A stretch of 64,000 nucleotides of DNA from Tissierellales bacterium. GTDB taxonomy: Bacteria; Bacillota; Clostridia; Tissierellales; Tissierellaceae. Below the pieces are notes generated by a model that worked only from the letters and a program-made list of their open reading frames with translations, was not told the DNA's origin and did no database searches. Where the stretch lies: contig JACIXZ010000001.1 in assembly GCA_014360205.1 (NCBI GenBank), positions 214,137-278,136 of the forward strand. The letters run 5' to 3'. Both the position numbers and the translations under genes were made by a program. Shown here piece by piece: positions 8,560 to 16,565 of this stretch (within the stretch, counting starts at the first letter, position 1; the number at the start of each line of letters is the position of its first letter).

Positions 8560-9969
8560 TTGACAAAAAAAATAGCAATAATTGGTGCTGGCCCAGGAGG
8601 ATATGTAGCAGCTATACGAGCTGCTCAACTTGGGGCAGATGTGACACTAATAGAAAATATAAGAGTGGGTGGAACTTGCTTAAATAGAGGTTGCATCCCT
8701 ACAAAGACTTATTTTACTAATGCAAAGATTTTATCGGACTTAAGAAGGGCAAATGAGTTCGGAATTGAAGTAGATGGGTTTAGAATGAATGGAAAAGCTT
8801 TGCTTAAGAGGAAAGAAGAAGTAGTAGAAAATATCGTAGGAGGAGTTGAAAAACTCATATCCTCTTATAAAAACATCGAACTCATAAATGGAAAAGCAAG
8901 CTTTGAGAGTTCAAACACATTGAAGGTTACTTTAAAGAATGGTGAAGAAAGAACAGTTACAGCTGATGATATCATCATAGCAACTGGTTCTTCTGCTCAG
9001 ATGACAGAGACAAAAGGTTTAGACTTAGAGGGAGTGATCACATCTGATGAACTTCTAGAGCTTGACGAAATACCTGAAACTTTAATTGTAGTAGGAGGAG
9101 GAGTCATAGGTCTTGAATTTGCAAGCATATACAAAGAACTAGGGTCAAATGTCATACTTTTAGCATCACGAATACTAAAAGACGGCGATAAAGAAATTGC
9201 TAAAAGACTCACTCCAACTTTGAAAAAGCAAGGAATAGAAGTTTATGTAGATATCAGAGCAAAAGAAATTATTAGAGAAAACAACAAACTAAAAGTAATC
9301 GCTAAATACAAAGAAAAAGACGAAGAAATTACAGTAGAAGGAGATTATGTTTTAATTGCATCAGGCAGGGCGCCAAATGTAAATGGCTTAAACTTAGAAA
9401 ATGTGGGCATAGAATATTCACCAAAAGGCATCAAAGTTGATGACAATTTTGAAACGACAGTACCTCATGTCTACGCAATAGGAGATGTAAACTCAAAAGG
9501 CATTCAACTCGCACATGTGGCTTCTGCTCAAGGAGAATATGTAGTAGAAAAAATATTAGGAGAAAACCCAGATATAAACTTGGATGTATATCCATCTTGT
9601 GTGTTTACGATGACTGAGGTAGCACAGGTTGGCTTTACTGAAGAGAAATTAAAAGAGATGGGCAGAGATTATAAAGTTAGCAAATTCATGTTTTCTGCAA
9701 ATGGAAAAGCTGTAGCATTAGGGGAAGCTGAAGGGATAGTTAAAATAATTGCATCACCTGATGATATGATACTAGGTGTTCATATCATAGGGCCTCACGC
9801 AAACGACTTAATTCATGAAGGAGCTTTAGCCATTGCAAATAAATTGGATGCCAAAGCAATAACTAGGACTATACATGGACATCCAACACTATCAGAAGCA
9901 TTTTCAGAAGCGACATTAGGGTTAGACGATAAAGCCATTCACATGGTACCAAAAAGGAAAAGAAAATAA
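8560..9969 (+). CDS. lpdA: Dihydrolipoyl dehydrogenase
   Basis: FAD flavoenzyme that re-oxidises dihydrolipoyl-GcvH with NAD+. The N-terminal FAD fold IAIIGAGPGGYVAAIRAA is followed by the redox disulfide GGTCLNRGCIPTK (Cys 40 and 45 from this start), a second NAD-binding fold VVGGGVIGLEFASIYKELG, and the C-terminal dimer domain with the catalytic HGHPTLSEAFSE His-Glu pair. There is no extra N-terminal lipoyl domain. I placed the start at TTG 8560 (MTKKIAIIG), 7-8 bases after a GGTAGGTG ribosome site; an in-frame GTG at 8551 directly after the gcvPB stop is the alternative. Last gene of the gcv operon. Confidence 0.95.
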   Translation: MTKKIAIIGAGPGGYVAAIRAAQLGADVTLIENIRVGGTCLNRGCIPTKTYFTNAKILSDLRRANEFGIEVDGFRMNGKALLKRKEEVVENIVGGVEKLISSYKNIELINGKASFESSNTLKVTLKNGEERTVTADDIIIATGSSAQMTETKGLDLEGVITSDELLELDEIPETLIVVGGGVIGLEFASIYKELGSNVILLASRILKDGDKEIAKRLTPTLKKQGIEVYVDIRAKEIIRENNKLKVIAKYKEKDEEITVEGDYVLIASGRAPNVNGLNLENVGIEYSPKGIKVDDNFETTVPHVYAIGDVNSKGIQLAHVASAQGEYVVEKILGENPDINLDVYPSCVFTMTEVAQVGFTEEKLKEMGRDYKVSKFMFSANGKAVALGEAEGIVKIIASPDDMILGVHIIGPHANDLIHEGALAIANKLDAKAITRTIHGHPTLSEAFSEATLGLDDKAIHMVPKRKRK

Positions 9970-9970
9970 A

Positions 9971-9994
9971 TTAGGCAGCGAATTCGCTGCCTAA
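9971..9994 (+). terminator. Hairpin after the gcv operon
   Basis: TTAGGCAGCG-AATT-CGCTGCCTAA forms a perfect 10-bp stem with a 4-base loop. The following AATTTAT is only moderately T-rich, so this may be a weak terminator or an mRNA-stabilising end. Confidence 0.6.
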
Positions 9995-10014
9995 ATTTAT
10001 CATGGGGGAAACCA

Positions 10015-10629
10015 ATGAAAATAAATATTTCTAAATCATACTACATTTATATTGTAGCACTTATTTCGATTTTAATGTTATCATTAGGTGATAGTTTCTT
10101 TAACTTTGTGTTAAGTTTTGACGAAAACATACTTTTGTTTTTAGACAACAATCAATATCCAAACTTATTAAATGCTATGAAGTTTATATCGTTTATTGGC
10201 TCATCCGCTTTTTTAGTTCCAGCAATATCAATAACAGTAGTACTTCTAATCTTCAGAAAGAAATACAGAGAAATATTAATGATAATATCAGCATCTCTAG
10301 GGAGTCTAGGCATAAACTCACTATTAAAAAACATCATAAAAAGAGAAAGACCTGTAGAATTCTTTAAAGCAATCGAAACCTCATATAGTTTTCCTAGTGG
10401 GCATGCAATGGTTGCAGCAAGCCTCTCATTCACAATCGCATATATATTAACTAAAAATAAAAGTCAAGCTTCTAAGAAAAAAGCTTACATCATAGCAAGC
10501 ATATACACTGTTTTAATGAGCTTTAGCAGGCTATACCTTGGAGTTCATTATCCAATAGATGTAATATTTGGTATTTTTTATGGCATAACATTATTTATTC
10601 TAATAAGAGATTTATTTCTCAAATTCTAG
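10015..10629 (+). CDS. PAP2-superfamily membrane phosphatase (undecaprenyl-diphosphatase-like)
   Basis: Integral membrane phosphatase of 204 residues. Several hydrophobic segments alternate with the three phosphatase motifs: KNIIKRERP (motif 1), YSFPSGHAM (motif 2) and SRLYLGVHYPIDV (motif 3). Family members remove phosphate from lipid pyrophosphates such as undecaprenyl pyrophosphate, or from phosphatidate and phosphatidylglycerol phosphate; the substrate cannot be decided from sequence. The last 18 bases overlap the 3' end of the convergent ABC transporter gene. Start ATG 10015 follows a GGGGGAAA site. Confidence 0.9.
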   Translation: MKINISKSYYIYIVALISILMLSLGDSFFNFVLSFDENILLFLDNNQYPNLLNAMKFISFIGSSAFLVPAISITVVLLIFRKKYREILMIISASLGSLGINSLLKNIIKRERPVEFFKAIETSYSFPSGHAMVAASLSFTIAYILTKNKSQASKKKAYIIASIYTVLMSFSRLYLGVHYPIDVIFGIFYGITLFILIRDLFLKF

Positions 10630-12432
10630 AGTGCTTTTTTCTTCAATAAATTGGTTTGTATATAATTTATAGTAATAACCTTTGTTTCTAATAAGCTCTT
10701 TGTGAGTGCCTTCTTCAATTACTTCTCCATCGTGTATGACAAGTATTCTATCAGCATTCTTTATAGTCGAAAGCCTATGGGCTATGACAAAACTTGTTCT
10801 ACCCTTTAATACTTTGTTGATTGCTCTTTGAATTATCAATTCAGTTTCAGTGTCAATAGATGAAGTGGCTTCGTCAAGCACAAACAATCTCGGATTTCTG
10901 ACAATTGCCCTAGCAAAAGATATAAGTTGTTTTTGTCCAGTAGATAGTAGCCCTCCACCTTCACCAACTTCAGTATCATAACCTTTTTCCATTTGAATGA
11001 TAAATTTATGAGCATCCACCAATTTGCAAGCCTCAATTATTTCTTCATCGGTCGCATCTAACTTTCCATATCTAACATTTTCTTTTATAGTTCCACTAAA
11101 AAGGTGAGGTGCTTGAAGCACATAACCTAGGTTTTCATGAATCCATTTAATTGGCATATCTTTGTAGTTTATGCCATCAATGAATATTTCACCCTCGGTA
11201 GGCTCATAAAATCTACAAAATAGGTTTACAATTGTACTTTTTCCAGACCCAGTTTCACCAACTAAAGCTATAGTTTGACCAGCACTCACTTTTAAATTGA
11301 AATTTTTTAATACAGGTTCGCCTTCCTTGTATGAGAAACTCACATTTCTAAACTCAACATCACCTTTTATCTCAGGTAAAAGGTCTTTTCTCAAATTGGT
11401 TAAACCACCGTATTTTTCAATTACTTCAGGAGAATCCTTTATAGCTGGTTCCTCTTCTAGTAGCTGGAAAACTCTCTCTGCCGAGGCCTGAGCAATTTGC
11501 ATATCTGCTAATATTGCTGCCATCTGCATTACAGGTTCAAAAAATTGACCTGTATATGTTATAAAAGCAAACAGAGTACCATAAGTAATCACTCCAGCAA
11601 GAAATTCATGCCCTCCATTAACTACAGCCAATGCAGTGCCTATGCTGGCTATTGTGATTACTATCGGGATATATATTGAAGAAATTATAGTCGCTCTTAT
11701 TGAGCTTCTCTTATATGAACTAGTAAGCTCTGAAAATTCCTTTAGATTAAGATCTTCTCTTACCAGAGTTTTAGTTGTTTTAGCCCCTTGAATATCTTCA
11801 TTATATGCACCTGTAATCTCTGAATTTATTTTTCTAACTCTTCTTTGAGCATTAAGTATCTTTCTTTGAAAGTAGAAACTTATTAACGCAAGAGGTGGTA
11901 CCACCAAAAGAGTAATAATAGCTAATTTGGGACTTAAGATAAACATATATATAGTAACGCCAATCATCACAGTTATTCCCCATGAAAAGTCAACAAGCCC
12001 CCAAGATATAGTTTCGCTAAGCCTAGTAATATCTGAAGTCATTCTTGCCATAAGCCAGCCTACAGCCTTGTTATCGTAGTATGAGAGTGAGAGTTCTTGA
12101 AGCTTAAGAAATCCTTTTTTTCTCAAATCATAAGCCATCTGATTTTCTAACTCTCCAGCATATTTTATAAATAAAAATATTATCAAACTCAAAAGGCCAA
12201 CAGCCAATAGATAAATAAATATAAACAATGGCAGACCTTCGAAACTTTTATTTGCGATAAAATTATCGACAGCATATCTGGTAAACATTGGGAAGGTACT
12301 ATCTAAAAATCCTAGACCTATATTCAAGCTAATTAAAAACATAAATCTTTTTTTATAAGGTCTTAGATATTTAAAGAAGTTTTTCCATATCCCTATATTT
12401 ACCTTTTTAGTAACATCGTCTTTATCTTCCAT
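10612..12432 (-). CDS. ABC exporter subunit, second half of a heterodimeric multidrug-type transporter
   Basis: A half-transporter of about 606 residues: six-helix membrane domain (about 30-330) then an ATPase domain (about 370-600). Walker A is GETGSGKST and Walker B is FVLDEATSS with the catalytic Glu intact, but the signature is LSTGQ instead of LSGGQ. The partner gene upstream has the reverse pattern, so together they make one canonical and one degenerate ATP site, as in TM287/288 or BmrCD. I start at ATG 12432 (MEDKDD), one base after the partner's stop and with GGAGGTG inside the partner's last codons; an ORF extension to 12507 lies in the partner's reading region and is not credible. 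Likely exports drugs or lipophilic compounds. Confidence 0.9.
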   Translation of the reverse strand: MEDKDDVTKKVNIGIWKNFFKYLRPYKKRFMFLISLNIGLGFLDSTFPMFTRYAVDNFIANKSFEGLPLFIFIYLLAVGLLSLIIFLFIKYAGELENQMAYDLRKKGFLKLQELSLSYYDNKAVGWLMARMTSDITRLSETISWGLVDFSWGITVMIGVTIYMFILSPKLAIITLLVVPPLALISFYFQRKILNAQRRVRKINSEITGAYNEDIQGAKTTKTLVREDLNLKEFSELTSSYKRSSIRATIISSIYIPIVITIASIGTALAVVNGGHEFLAGVITYGTLFAFITYTGQFFEPVMQMAAILADMQIAQASAERVFQLLEEEPAIKDSPEVIEKYGGLTNLRKDLLPEIKGDVEFRNVSFSYKEGEPVLKNFNLKVSAGQTIALVGETGSGKSTIVNLFCRFYEPTEGEIFIDGINYKDMPIKWIHENLGYVLQAPHLFSGTIKENVRYGKLDATDEEIIEACKLVDAHKFIIQMEKGYDTEVGEGGGLLSTGQKQLISFARAIVRNPRLFVLDEATSSIDTETELIIQRAINKVLKGRTSFVIAHRLSTIKNADRILVIHDGEVIEEGTHKELIRNKGYYYKLYTNQFIEEKSTLEFEK

Positions 12433-12433
12433 A

Positions 12434-14236
12434 TTACACCTCCATCTCCAACTCCAATTCATCCTCAATAGATGACTGGATCTCGTAAATCCTCTTATAA
12501 AGTCCATTCGAATTTATTAATTCCTCATGAGTTCCTCTCTCAATTATCTTTCCATCTTCTAAGACTAATATTAAGTCAGCTTCAGAAACAGTAGATATTC
12601 TGTGTGATATTATAATGGTAGTTGACTTGTTTTGCCTTGATTTTAACGCATTTCTAATCTGCACATCGGTTTCGGTATCTACAGCAGAAAGAGAATCATC
12701 AAATATAACTATTGGAGTATCATTAATTATAGTTCTAGCAATAGCAATCCTCTGCTTTTGGCCACCTGACAGAGAAACACCTCTTTCGCCTACTAAAGTT
12801 TCGTATTCATCTTCAAATTCTCGAATATCTTTATCTACAGAAGCAATTTTTGCAGCATTAAAGACAGAATGATCGTCCACAGTTGGATTTGCGAATTTAA
12901 TATTCTCTTTAATAGTTCTAGCATAGAGAAAAGGTTCTTGTAGAATCAAACCCACATTCTTTCTAATCCATGCTTTGTCTATAGTCTTTAATTCTCTACC
13001 ATCTATTTTAATTGAACCCTTATCATAATCATAAAGCCTAGGCAAAAGATGTACTAATGAACTTTTACCAGAGCCAGTTGAGCCTATTATAGCGACGGTT
13101 TGGCCTTTTTTTACTTCGAAAGAGATGTCTTTAAGCACATATTTTTTTCCATCATAAGAAAAATATACATTTTTAAATTCAATATTTCCTTCTATAGGTG
13201 GCTCTTCTCCATTTTCTCTTAAAATCTCAATTGGTTCACTAAATATCTCATCAATCCTCTGTATAGAAATAGTTGCTTTACCCATATCGGTAAGCATTCT
13301 ACCCATTTGTCTAACAGGATATATAATCATATTTACATAGTTTAAAAATGCAAACAGTGTACCTAAAGTTATTTCACCTCGAACAACAAATACAGTACCT
13401 ATAACCAAAATACTAGCAACCTCAAGCATGCTTATAAAATCAGATATTGACCAATAGTATGCTAGATTTAGTATCAATCTATCCAATAAAGATTTGTAGT
13501 TTTGATTTTTTTTATCAAATTTTTCTATTTCATAATTCTCCATTGAAAATGCCTTTACGACTCTAATACCAGTTAAATTTTCCTGTATAACTGTACTCAT
13601 CTGAGCCTCTGCTTCATCAGCTTTTTTAAATTCCTTTTGAATTCTTCCAAAAAAATAATAAGCAAAGAAAAATAGGAAAGGTAAAACCACCAATGAAATT
13701 ATAGCCATCGTTGTATTCATGGTAAACATTATAACAACAATTAGCACAAGCATAAAAATAGACCCAGCCATCTCAACTAGCTGAACAGACAAAAACCTTC
13801 TTATAGTTTCAACATCAGATGTACATCTTTGTATTAAATCCCCGGTATCAGCTTTTACATGATACTCATATGGAAGTTTTTGTATGTGATCATATAAACC
13901 ATCTCTCATTCTCTTTGTCATCTCTTCAGAAGCATAAGAGGAGCAAATGTTTTTAATCAACATAAACAAACCGCGAAGTAAAGTAATTACTATAATTATT
14001 ATTCCTACAATCCACAAACGGTTTAATAGATACTCTCTACCGCCAAAGAAAACTATGATTCTTTCCATTATTTTAGATTCAATAGGGGCTGTACCAAATA
14101 TTGAATCTAGGGTTGTTCTGATTACTAATGGTCTAAGAATATTAAATATTACGGAAATGATAACAGAAATCATTCCAAATAAATATATTGACTTTAAACC
14201 TTTTGTAAATGGCAATATTTTTTTGAATTCTTTCAT
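12434..14236 (-). CDS. ABC exporter subunit with degenerate Walker B, first half of a heterodimeric transporter
   Basis: 600 residues: membrane domain (about 15-310) and ATPase domain (about 345-585). Walker A is GSTGSGKSS and the signature is canonical LSGGQKQR, but Walker B reads IVIFDDSLSAVD: the catalytic Glu is Asp, marking the degenerate-site subunit of a heterodimeric exporter. The gene is preceded by a leader peptide and two consecutive terminators, an arrangement like the translation-inhibitor-responsive attenuator of Bacillus bmrCD, so it is probably induced by ribosome-targeting antibiotics. The start ATG 14236 follows AGAGGTG. Co-transcribed with the second half-transporter one base downstream. 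Confidence 0.92.
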   Translation of the reverse strand: MKEFKKILPFTKGLKSIYLFGMISVIISVIFNILRPLVIRTTLDSIFGTAPIESKIMERIIVFFGGREYLLNRLWIVGIIIIVITLLRGLFMLIKNICSSYASEEMTKRMRDGLYDHIQKLPYEYHVKADTGDLIQRCTSDVETIRRFLSVQLVEMAGSIFMLVLIVVIMFTMNTTMAIISLVVLPFLFFFAYYFFGRIQKEFKKADEAEAQMSTVIQENLTGIRVVKAFSMENYEIEKFDKKNQNYKSLLDRLILNLAYYWSISDFISMLEVASILVIGTVFVVRGEITLGTLFAFLNYVNMIIYPVRQMGRMLTDMGKATISIQRIDEIFSEPIEILRENGEEPPIEGNIEFKNVYFSYDGKKYVLKDISFEVKKGQTVAIIGSTGSGKSSLVHLLPRLYDYDKGSIKIDGRELKTIDKAWIRKNVGLILQEPFLYARTIKENIKFANPTVDDHSVFNAAKIASVDKDIREFEDEYETLVGERGVSLSGGQKQRIAIARTIINDTPIVIFDDSLSAVDTETDVQIRNALKSRQNKSTTIIISHRISTVSEADLILVLEDGKIIERGTHEELINSNGLYKRIYEIQSSIEDELELEMEV

Positions 14237-14259
14237 AAATTCACCTCTTTAATAAAAAT

Positions 14260-14283
14260 AGCCATAGGGATAGACCTATGGCT
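14260..14283 (-). terminator. Proximal attenuator terminator (T2) of the ABC exporter operon
   Basis: On the minus strand, AGCCATAGG and CCTATGGCT pair, followed by ATTTTTATT. It lies between the leader peptide and the exporter start. Its 5' arm contains AGGTCTA, the same element as T1, and it appears to be a near-duplicate of T1. Confidence 0.8.
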
Positions 14284-14299
14284 AAACTAGAATTAAAAA

Positions 14300-14323
14300 A
14301 GCCATAGATATAGACCTATGGCT
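14300..14323 (-). terminator. Distal attenuator terminator (T1) of the ABC exporter operon
   Basis: On the minus strand, AAGCCATAG and CTATGGCTT pair, followed by T6. It begins just after the leader-peptide stop. AGGTC in its 5' arm is complementary to GACCT in codons 16-17 of the leader peptide, giving an alternative antiterminator pairing. Confidence 0.85.
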
Positions 14324-14330
14324 TAAAAAA

Positions 14331-14396
14331 TCACACAAATAACACAGGTCGTAAACAAATAGTTAAATTAGCATTTATTATTCCCAATATCTTCAT
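14331..14396 (-). CDS. Regulatory leader peptide (21 residues) of the ABC exporter operon
   Basis: A 21-codon ORF on the minus strand, beginning MKILGIINAN and ending CLRPVLFV-stop, with an excellent ribosome site (AAGGAGGT, 7 bases before ATG 14396). AGGTCGT next to its Shine-Dalgarno is complementary to ACGACCT in its Leu-Arg-Pro codons. That second segment can instead pair with AGGTC in the downstream terminators. This is the layout of a ribosome-mediated transcription attenuator: a ribosome slowed in the leader would free ACGACCT to disrupt termination and switch on the exporter. The peptide itself probably has no function once released. Structure is seen; mechanism is inferred from bmrB-bmrCD-type systems. 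Confidence 0.75.
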   Translation of the reverse strand: MKILGIINANLTICLRPVLFV

Positions 14397-14428
14397 CTTC
14401 ACGACCTCCTTTCTTTGTATCCTCATTT

Positions 14429-14457
14429 ATTCTACCCTAACTGTAAAATAAATGCAA
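14429..14457 (-). promoter_or_regulatory. Promoter of the leader peptide-ABC exporter operon
   Basis: On the minus strand, TTGCAT (14457-14452) and TAGAAT (14434-14429) with a 17-base spacer. Each hexamer matches five of six consensus bases. It predicts a start near 14422, about 25 bases before the leader-peptide ATG. Confidence 0.75.
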
Positions 14458-14492
14458 TAGATTATTATAAAATATTTTAATAATCGAAATAT

Positions 14493-15185
14493 TTATAATA
14501 AACAATCCTCTAAAGAATTTAAATCTAAAATAGTAAATTTACTTTTGTAATAGTCTATGAGCCCTTCATCTTTCATATTGGTAAGCTCTCTCGACAATGA
14601 AGGCCTAGTCACATTTAACATTTGAGCCATTTTTTCTCTGCCATAAGGTAATTCTACATTTAAAGAACTCGTCTTTTTATATTCTTTAATCAATAGGTTA
14701 GCAATCTTTTTTCGGGTTGTATCTAAAGATAAAGTAGTTACTCTGTCACTTAACAAGTGAATTCTTTCAGAAAGAATCCTAGCAAAATTTTCAAACAATT
14801 TTTCATTTTTACTCATAAGTTTCAAAAGGCCAGTTTTAGAAATAAAAAGCACTTCACTTTGAGTAATAGAAACTATAGTAGAAGGATATACATTTTTTTT
14901 GGAGAAAATTATACTTTCAGCAAACACATCTCCGCTTTTAAAACCAGTGATAGTTAAAAACTTTCCAGAAGGGAGTTCTCTTTGAACTTCAATTTCACCA
15001 TCCATTATAATACCTAAGTTTTCGCATACATAGCCTTCGATAGCTATATAGTCATTTGGGAAATATTTTTTAGTGAAATAATTGCCTCTATAATTTTTAT
15101 CTAGATACTCAAAAGAACTCTTTATTTCATCAGGACTTAAACCTATGAATAGAGAAGACTTAGATAAAGTTTCAATCATATCCAC
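14493..15185 (-). CDS. Crp/Fnr-family transcriptional regulator
   Basis: About 230 residues: an N-terminal cyclic-nucleotide-binding-like beta roll (about 15-130) and a C-terminal winged helix with the recognition region MAQMLNVTRPSLSRELTNMKDEG. No N-terminal or central cysteine cluster is visible, so it is not an oxygen-sensing Fnr; the effector is unknown. The longest ORF begins at ATG 15200, but that codon is part of the ribosome site ATGGAGGTG; GTG 15185, 6 bases after GGAGGTG, is the better start (ATG 15179 is possible). It lies between the ABC exporter and the ferritin gene and is transcribed away from ferritin, so either could be a target. Confidence 0.9.
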   Translation of the reverse strand: MDMIETLSKSSLFIGLSPDEIKSSFEYLDKNYRGNYFTKKYFPNDYIAIEGYVCENLGIIMDGEIEVQRELPSGKFLTITGFKSGDVFAESIIFSKKNVYPSTIVSITQSEVLFISKTGLLKLMSKNEKLFENFARILSERIHLLSDRVTTLSLDTTRKKIANLLIKEYKKTSSLNVELPYGREKMAQMLNVTRPSLSRELTNMKDEGLIDYYKSKFTILDLNSLEDCLL

Positions 15186-15249
15186 ATTTATCACCTCCAT
15201 TGCAAAAAATATTATACCCTAAAATAAGTTTAAAATATATCGATATACA

Positions 15250-15262
15250 TGTAATCATTACA
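15250..15262. promoter_or_regulatory. PerR/Fur-type palindrome upstream of ferritin
   Basis: TGTAAT-C-ATTACA is a perfect interrupted palindrome about 75 bases before the ferritin start. Its 3' half overlaps a possible -35 (TTACAA, 15258-15263; possible -10 TATATA at 15282). The same 13-base core occurs upstream of rubrerythrin at 21350-21362 and nowhere else that I noticed. It resembles the Firmicute PerR box (TTATAATnATTATAA). Confidence 0.6.
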
Positions 15263-15337
15263 AAAAAATTTTAGTGATGATTATATAGTTAAAAACTGGG
15301 TAATACTAATATAGTTAGATTATAGGAGGAGATATAT

Positions 15338-15823
15338 ATGTCAGATAAAGTATTAAAAGCACTAAATGATCAATTTAATTTTGAAATGCAATCAGGATAT
15401 CTATACTTAGGAATGGCTGGATACTGTGCAGCAGAAAATATGAATGGAATGGCACATTTCTTAACAAAACAAGCCTATGAAGAGTTTGGACATGCAATGA
15501 AATTCTTTGGCTATATAAATGAAATAGATGGAAGAGTAACTACTCAAGCGATGCCAGAGCCAAGAAACGATTTTAATTCATTCTTAGACTGTTTCAAAGC
15601 TGCCTTAGAGCATGAAAAGAAAGTAACTGGCAGAATTTATTCAATATTAGAATTGGCAAAAGAAGAAAAACATTATCCAACAGTTGAATTCTTGCAATGG
15701 TTTGTAAAAGAGCAAGTAGAAGAAGAAGCAAACTTTAGAGATATAGTATTTAAACTAGAAAAGATAAACGAAAGCTTCCAAGGATTGATGTTATTAGACA
15801 AAGAATTAGGAATGAGAGAATAA
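15338..15823 (+). CDS. ftnA: Ferritin
   Basis: Iron-storage and iron-oxidising protein that assembles into a 24-subunit shell in the cytoplasm. The 161 residues give a four-helix bundle with the ferroxidase ligands in FNFEMQSGYLYLGM (Glu near 16), YEEFGHAMKF (Glu near 49 and His near 52), LEHEKKVT (Glu near 92) and EQVEEEANFRD. It lacks the haem-binding Met of bacterioferritin. It has its own promoter region with a PerR/Fur-like palindrome and its own terminator. Start ATG follows AGGAGGAG. Confidence 0.96.
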   Translation: MSDKVLKALNDQFNFEMQSGYLYLGMAGYCAAENMNGMAHFLTKQAYEEFGHAMKFFGYINEIDGRVTTQAMPEPRNDFNSFLDCFKAALEHEKKVTGRIYSILELAKEEKHYPTVEFLQWFVKEQVEEEANFRDIVFKLEKINESFQGLMLLDKELGMRE

Positions 15824-15824
15824 T

Positions 15825-15855
15825 AAATAAGCGACCTTAAGGTCGCTTATTTATT
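15825..15855 (+). terminator. Rho-independent terminator after ferritin
   Basis: AAATAAGCGACC and GGTCGCTTATTT pair around TTAA, followed by a T-rich tail. The stem closely resembles the flagellin terminator at 1937-1968. Confidence 0.85.
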
Positions 15856-15952
15856 TACTACTATTTATTCTATGATATAATTATCATAGTTTATTAAATT
15901 ATATAGTAGTATGCCGATAGTATATATAGTTAAATTAAGGGAGGTTTTGATT

Positions 15953-16564
15953 TTGAAATTAATAGTCGATGGGAATATATACTTTTTAGAAAAAGATGAA
16001 GACATTATAGAAAAAATATCGGATATTTTGAGTAGAGAAGTAGAAAAAAAGAACAAAATAATTAAATCAATAATAATAGATGGAATAGAGCTTTATCAAA
16101 ACTACTTTGAATATATTAAGGATAATTTAGATTATGTTCAAGAAGTAATTGTTAAATTGATTACATACAAACAACTTGTAGAAGAGACTCTATATGGAAC
16201 AGTAGATTATTTAGATGGTGCTGCTATAGAAATAGTTCCATTGAGTGAAGAGTTTTATGCTGAACCTACAAAAGAATCTTGGGAGAAATTTTCAGACTTA
16301 TTAGAAGGCTTAAACTGGATTATCAGTGTATTTAATTTAATTGACAATGATAAGACCCTCATAGAAGCTTTACCTAGCTATGAGATATGGAATCTTTATG
16401 CAAAAGATGTCCTGACTTTAAATGAGTTAATACCACAAATGAATGATGCTTTGAATGCAAATGACAACACGCTTTTAGCAGATTTGATGATGTATGAGAT
16501 ATTGCCTATATATAATGATATGAAAGAACAATTGATGAGTTTATACAACATAGAGGAGAATTAA
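15953..16564 (+). CDS. Uncharacterised protein encoded upstream of Maf glycosyltransferase
   Basis: 203 residues, mostly acidic and helical, with no signal peptide or membrane segment and no motif I recognise. It begins MKLIVDGNIYFLEKDEDIIEKISDIL. I chose TTG 15953, 8 bases after AAGGGAGG; an upstream ATG at 15911 has no ribosome site. It ends 1 base before the Maf gene, so the two are surely co-transcribed and probably work together, for instance as partner or adaptor in flagellin glycosylation. That role is inference from position alone. Confidence 0.8.
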   Translation: MKLIVDGNIYFLEKDEDIIEKISDILSREVEKKNKIIKSIIIDGIELYQNYFEYIKDNLDYVQEVIVKLITYKQLVEETLYGTVDYLDGAAIEIVPLSEEFYAEPTKESWEKFSDLLEGLNWIISVFNLIDNDKTLIEALPSYEIWNLYAKDVLTLNELIPQMNDALNANDNTLLADLMMYEILPIYNDMKEQLMSLYNIEEN

Positions 16565-16565
16565 T

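Noticed and set aside
12432-12507. N-terminal extension of the second ABC exporter subunit
   Set aside because: It lies entirely within the coding end of the first subunit and the real ATG with ribosome site is at 12432.
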